Source of the DNA: Sphingobium herbicidovorans
GTDB lineage: Bacteria; Pseudomonadota; Alphaproteobacteria; Sphingomonadales; Sphingomonadaceae
Reading direction: 5' to 3'
NCBI RefSeq assembly: GCF_002080435.1
Contig: NZ_CP020539.1
Span: 372,001-436,000 of the forward strand
DNA: 64,000 bases
In this document: positions 60,807-64,000 of the stretch, one piece after another
Layout of the letters: every line of letters begins with the position of its first letter
How positions within the stretch are numbered: position 1 is the first letter of the stretch
Position numbers and translations under genes: made by a program
The notes under the pieces: generated by a model
What the model was told of the DNA's origin: nothing
Seen by the model: the letters and a program-made list of their open reading frames with translations, nothing else
The model's database searches: none

Positions 60807-61769
60807 TCAGCCGACCTTCAGCGCAGCCACTTCATCGGCCGACAGCTTGAGGGAAGCTGCCTTGACGGCTTCCTCGATACGCGCCGGGCTGGACGCGCCG
60901 ATGATCGGGATCACCTGCTGCGGCTGGTTCAGCAGATAGGCGAGCGCGATGTCCGAAGCGGTCACGCCATGCTTGGCGGCGATGTCCTTCGCAGCGGCGA
61001 AGCGGTCCTTGTTGACCGGATTGTCGTAAAAGCCCTGCAGATGCTCGGGCACGCCGCCCTGCTCCATGAAGCCGAAATAACCGCGGCTCTGCGCGCAATA
61101 GGGGATGATGGCCAGGCCTGCATCCTTGAGCGCGCCGCCATGATCCTCGAAATACATCTGATAGCCCTGGGCCGTCGCATTTTCCTCGTTCGGCTTGGCA
61201 AGGCCCCAGAAAGGCTCGACCGCCACGAAACCGGCCTTGCCGTTCGCCTTGGCATAGTCATTGGCTTCCAGCACGCGGGCGTCGGTCCAGTTGGACGCGC
61301 CGAAATAGCGGATCTTGCCCGCATCCTTCGCTTCGTTGAGGAAATCGATCAGTTCGGCGACCGGGGTTTCCGGATTGTCCATGTGCAACCAGTAGAGGTC
61401 GATAGTGTCGACGCCCAGATGGCCAAGGCTTTCGTTCAGGTCGCTGGCGACGTCGGTTGGATTGACGCGGTTGCGATAGTCGCCGACGCGCATGTCGAAA
61501 TGACCGCCCTTGGTGGCGACGACGACGTCTTCGCGCTTCTTGCCCTTCAGCCAGGCGCCGATGGCGCGTTCGCTTGCACCCTTGGGCGCGTCAGGAATCC
61601 AGTCGCCATAGGAACGGGCGGTGTCCACGAAATTGCCGCCCAGCTCCAGGAACTTGTCCAGGATGGCGTTGCTGCGGTCCTGGTCGATAGCGGTGCCGAG
61701 CATGTTGGTGCCGTAGCACAGGCGGCTGACCGAGAGGTCGGTATTGGCGATCGTGACCTTTGAAAGCAT
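60807..61769 (-). CDS. Aldo/keto reductase
   Basis: 320 residues from the ATG at 61769, with CAGGAG 6 bp upstream. The tetrad is visible as Asp in 'NFVDTARSYGDW', Tyr in the same segment, Lys in 'VVATKGGHF' and His in 'YWLHMDNPETP'. 'IPIIGASSPARIEEAVKAA' is the NADPH-binding end. It belongs to the general AKR group of unknown specificity. It is a single gene, between the steroid-flanking redox cluster and the Tad pilus genes, so it may be either accessory or backbone. Confidence 0.93.
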   Translation of the reverse strand: MLSKVTIANTDLSVSRLCYGTNMLGTAIDQDRSNAILDKFLELGGNFVDTARSYGDWIPDAPKGASERAIGAWLKGKKREDVVVATKGGHFDMRVGDYRNRVNPTDVASDLNESLGHLGVDTIDLYWLHMDNPETPVAELIDFLNEAKDAGKIRYFGASNWTDARVLEANDYAKANGKAGFVAVEPFWGLAKPNEENATAQGYQMYFEDHGGALKDAGLAIIPYCAQSRGYFGFMEQGGVPEHLQGFYDNPVNKDRFAAAKDIAAKHGVTASDIALAYLLNQPQQVIPIIGASSPARIEEAVKAASLKLSADEVAALKVG

Positions 61770-62014
61770 GGCTAACTCCTGCATGGCGGCGTCGCGTGCG
61801 GTTGCAGCGACAGGCCTAGAACTATCCCGCGGCCGGGATCGAATCGACTATCCGTGCAGGCGCGCGGCGCTGCGCCGGAAATCCCTGCGCGGCGCGGACA
61901 AGCTGCCCTGTGCGCGTCATCGCGGGTGCGGACAGTTACGCAGGGGCCGCCGAAAAGGAAAGGGAATTGTGCAGATTCGCAGGCTTTCCGCCATGGCGGC
62001 AACGATGCTGTCGT

Positions 62015-62458
62015 TCAGTAGCTGCCGTTGGTGACAACCACTGTGGCCCCCAGCATGGTGGAGGGCAGGGGGATGAAGCCGCCATAGCGCACCATGGGCG
62101 ACCCGCTCATGTCATAGCGCACCTGCACCTTGAATTGCCCGGTCCCGTCTGCCTGCGCCTGTATGTCCGGCGTGCCGCCAGACGACAGCAGCGCGCCATA
62201 GCCATCGATCACCGCCTGCGCCCGCGCTTGGGCAAGGGTCGTCCGCTCCGTCGCCGACAGACCAGCCATGGCGGCGCGCGCGCCTTCGGCTGCGGCATGG
62301 CGGACGCCCAGTAGCGCCGAAAACCAGAAGGAATAGATGATGATCGCGAAAACGAGCATCAGCAGCGCCGGAGCGATCAGGGCGAACTCCAGCGCCGCCA
62401 TGCCCCGATCGCAGGCAAGGACCCGGCGGGTGCAAATCCTTGGTCGAAGGGCAGCCAT
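62015..62458 (-). CDS. TadE-like pseudopilin
   Basis: 147 residues, ATG at 62458. 'RGMAALEFALIAPALLMLVFAIIIYSF' (key 'GMAALEFALIAP') is the TadE N-terminal membrane helix with the prepilin-type Gly/Glu pattern. The C-terminal half is soluble and secreted. It follows the flp pilin gene by 4 bp, as in tad clusters. Ordinary surface-adhesion machinery unrelated to the steroid genes. Confidence 0.92.
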   Translation of the reverse strand: MAALRPRICTRRVLACDRGMAALEFALIAPALLMLVFAIIIYSFWFSALLGVRHAAAEGARAAMAGLSATERTTLAQARAQAVIDGYGALLSSGGTPDIQAQADGTGQFKVQVRYDMSGSPMVRYGGFIPLPSTMLGATVVVTNGSY

Positions 62459-62462
62459 CCGT

Positions 62463-62645
62463 TCAGCTGGAAACGCTGTTGAACAGCGCGGTGAACGCAC
62501 CGCTCAGGCTATCCTCGAAAGTCCCCGCCAGGGCGGTGATCCCGGCCACGATCACACCGCCCAGCACGGCATATTCCACGGCGGTCAGCCCTTGCTCATC
62601 GCGCGCCAGACGCTTGATGAATTTACGTGCAGCATCAATAATCAT
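62463..62645 (-). CDS. flp: Flp/Fap-type pilin
   Basis: About 60 residues from the ATG at 62645 (62651 and 62660 are alternatives; AGGAG spacing is best for 62645). The Flp cleavage motif is Gly followed by Leu-Thr-Ala-Val-Glu-Tyr ('DEQGLTAVEYAVLGG'), the exact G-x4-EY pattern, then one hydrophobic helix. It is the major Tad pilus subunit. TadV-type peptidase and export genes must lie elsewhere. Confidence 0.93.
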   Translation of the reverse strand: MIIDAARKFIKRLARDEQGLTAVEYAVLGGVIVAGITALAGTFEDSLSGAFTALFNSVSS

Positions 62646-62711
62646 CGTCATTCTCCTCATCCCTCCGGTCGAAATGGACGGCGCGTGGAGGGTGTTTGCG
62701 CCGCCTGTCTA

Positions 62712-64000
62712 CTAAATCAGCACAGGCACGCCGCACCGCGCGCCCGTCACCCGGACGGTCGCATGGCCAAGCTGGATGCCGAGCGCCGCGAGCAGATTAT
62801 CGAGCAGCGGATCGACCGCCGTTCCCGCAAGGCCCGCGAGCGGAGCCACGATCCCGCCCAGCAGTTGGGAGCGCACGGCGCTGGCGTCGCATAGTGGCCA
62901 GACGCAAAGGTTCAGCGGCTTCACCTGAAGCCCGTCCGATGCCGTCAGGCTGCCAATCAGCGAGGACAGCAGCGGCCCGGTCTGCGATCCGTTGCCGATG
63001 CTGGCGGGGCTGCCGGGCGCTCCTGGCCTGCCGATCGCGCCCTGCCCACCGGGCCCGAAGATCAGCGTTCCGCTATTCCCCGTCACCGGCTGCGCTACGG
63101 CGCGCGCGTCTGCGGTGACGAGGTTCAGGACGTTCAGGATGCGCGCGGGCGCGATGTCATTCGCGGACAGCGGCGGCATCGGGCGGCTCATGGCATTGGC
63201 GGGCGCATTGCCGACATAGGCGTTGACCAGCCCGGAACTGGCCAACACGCTTACCCGGCTGTCGCGCGCCTGTTCCGCCGTGCTGGCGCACTCTATGGCA
63301 GTGATGTCCGCGCGTGCGGCTGCGATGTCGATCAGGACCGGCACGGAGTCGACGGTGATGCCAAGGATGGAAAGGTTCAGCCCCAGGTTCAGCTGTAGCC
63401 GCAACGCCGATGTGCTGGCGCTCGTCTCGCCCGCCGGGCCAAAGGAAAAGCGCGGCCTGTCCACCGGGCCGGTGGCGACCGCCGCGATCCTGACGGTGCT
63501 GCCCGCTGCAACCCGGCTGACGGCGTCGGACAGGTCGATGGCGCCATTGCCCGCCTGCACGGCGAATGCGAAAAGCTGATAGGCGTTCAGCCCCGCGCGC
63601 AGGCCCGGCTGCTCGTCCGCTTCCCCGACCGGCATGTTCTTCCACACGCCCAGGCCGAACAGGCCGTTCAACGGCACGGAATAGCCATTGCTCACCTGCC
63701 CCGCGACAAGGGTCAGCGTCGTCGCGGTGGCCGGTTGGTCAGCCGCGCTCGCCGCCGCGATCAGCATGTCGCGCAATCCCACGCTGCGGCTGGTCAGGTC
63801 GTCATAGGTGCCGCTTTCTCCAACCCGGCTCGCCAGCGCGTCGAAGAAGCGGCCCGCATCGACATGGCCGTCCATCAGCGTCTGGATGTCGCCGCTATTC
63901 AGCCGCAACTGAATGCCGAGCAGCGCGCCCAGCAGGTCGTTCACGCTGTTCACCAGCGAATTGGTGACGGTCAGCACGCCTGAACTCACGCCCACGCCTG
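62712..64000 (-). CDS. TadG-like pilus-associated protein, 5' truncated
   Basis: At least 429 residues; the frame stays open to the window edge, so the true start is outside. The sequence is a secreted low-complexity type with many small residues and repeated 'VNSLLG'-like turns ('LVNSVNDLLGALLGIQLRL'). A von Willebrand-like N-terminal region, if any, is not visible. The position before flp and tadE and the 'LLDNLLAALGIQLGHATVRVTG' end fit TadG-like proteins of sphingomonads. Identity rests mainly on neighbours. Confidence 0.7.
   Translation of the reverse strand, partial: GVGVSSGVLTVTNSLVNSVNDLLGALLGIQLRLNSGDIQTLMDGHVDAGRFFDALASRVGESGTYDDLTSRSVGLRDMLIAAASAADQPATATTLTLVAGQVSNGYSVPLNGLFGLGVWKNMPVGEADEQPGLRAGLNAYQLFAFAVQAGNGAIDLSDAVSRVAAGSTVRIAAVATGPVDRPRFSFGPAGETSASTSALRLQLNLGLNLSILGITVDSVPVLIDIAAARADITAIECASTAEQARDSRVSVLASSGLVNAYVGNAPANAMSRPMPPLSANDIAPARILNVLNLVTADARAVAQPVTGNSGTLIFGPGGQGAIGRPGAPGSPASIGNGSQTGPLLSSLIGSLTASDGLQVKPLNLCVWPLCDASAVRSQLLGGIVAPLAGLAGTAVDPLLDNLLAALGIQLGHATVRVTGARCGVPVLI

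Noticed and set aside
1..64000. Prophage, IS transposase, tRNA or rRNA genes
   Set aside because: None was recognised on either strand; the locus shows no integrase or att-like repeats apart from the 145-bp palindrome.

Overview
The window is about 62-63% GC and looks like an alphaproteobacterium of the Sphingomonadaceae (Novosphingobium/Sphingobium type). The basis is the gene content: a TonB-dependent receptor, Tad/Flp pilus genes, a DHA2-type efflux operon, many SDR and SnoaL-like proteins, and a sphingomonad-style intergenic repeat near 10.4 kb. No database search was possible. Family assignments rest on motifs and on remembered relatives, chiefly the Mycobacterium tuberculosis cholesterol proteins and Comamonas testosteroni ketosteroid isomerase.

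The core, 19-44 kb, is a steroid-nucleus catabolic locus built as two divergent operons. The leftward operon (36130 down to 19039, 19 genes, mostly overlapping or nearly touching) starts with the extradiol dioxygenase HsaC. It continues with the C/D-ring genes ipdA, ipdB, a crotonase, ipdC, echA20, a FadE31-like gene, two short acyl-CoA dehydrogenases, a FadA6-like thiolase, SDRs including IpdF, a MaoC hydratase, a textbook ketosteroid isomerase (Tyr14/Asp38/Asp99), another thiolase, a FadE30-like gene and an esterase. The rightward operon (36430-43873) carries hsaA, hsaD, hsaB, hsaE, hsaG, hsaF, a TIM-barrel isomerase-like gene and a second esterase. Together they would take 3-HSA through ring-A cleavage and the aldol pathway, and HIP-CoA through C/D-ring opening. 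The 299-bp gap between the operons holds a good sigma70 promoter and TACGCA/TGCGTA sites.

Left flank, 0-19 kb: a truncated TIM-barrel isomerase; a ferredoxin-P450 pair; two AraC regulators; a coenzyme-B12 mutase operon (large subunit, small subunit, MeaB-type GTPase, EthD-like protein) followed by a TonB receptor; an SDR; a three-gene EmrAB-TolC-like efflux operon; and SnoaL-ADH and DUF1214-SnoaL gene pairs. The mutase large subunit keeps the family framework but appears to have replaced the residues that bind methylmalonyl-CoA, including the active-site His. It is the best candidate for undescribed chemistry.

Right flank, 44-64 kb: an overlapping pair of Lrp/AsnC regulators, a SnoaL protein, an SDR broken by a one-base frameshift, an AhpD-like protein, an EthD-SnoaL fusion, an SDR divergent from an LLM flavin oxidoreductase, and an AraC regulator. 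A redox cluster follows (SnoaL, OYE, three SDRs, a KstD/FrdA-type flavoprotein, a Baeyer-Villiger-type monooxygenase, an OYE-FeS-FAD reductase), then an aldo/keto reductase. The window ends in ordinary Tad pilus genes (tadE, flp, tadG-like) that look like chromosomal backbone.

TACGCAT/ATGCGTA heptamers recur upstream of several of these units and may mark a shared regulon. No tRNA, rRNA, CRISPR array, transposase or phage gene was seen. No gene-free stretch exceeds 300 bp.
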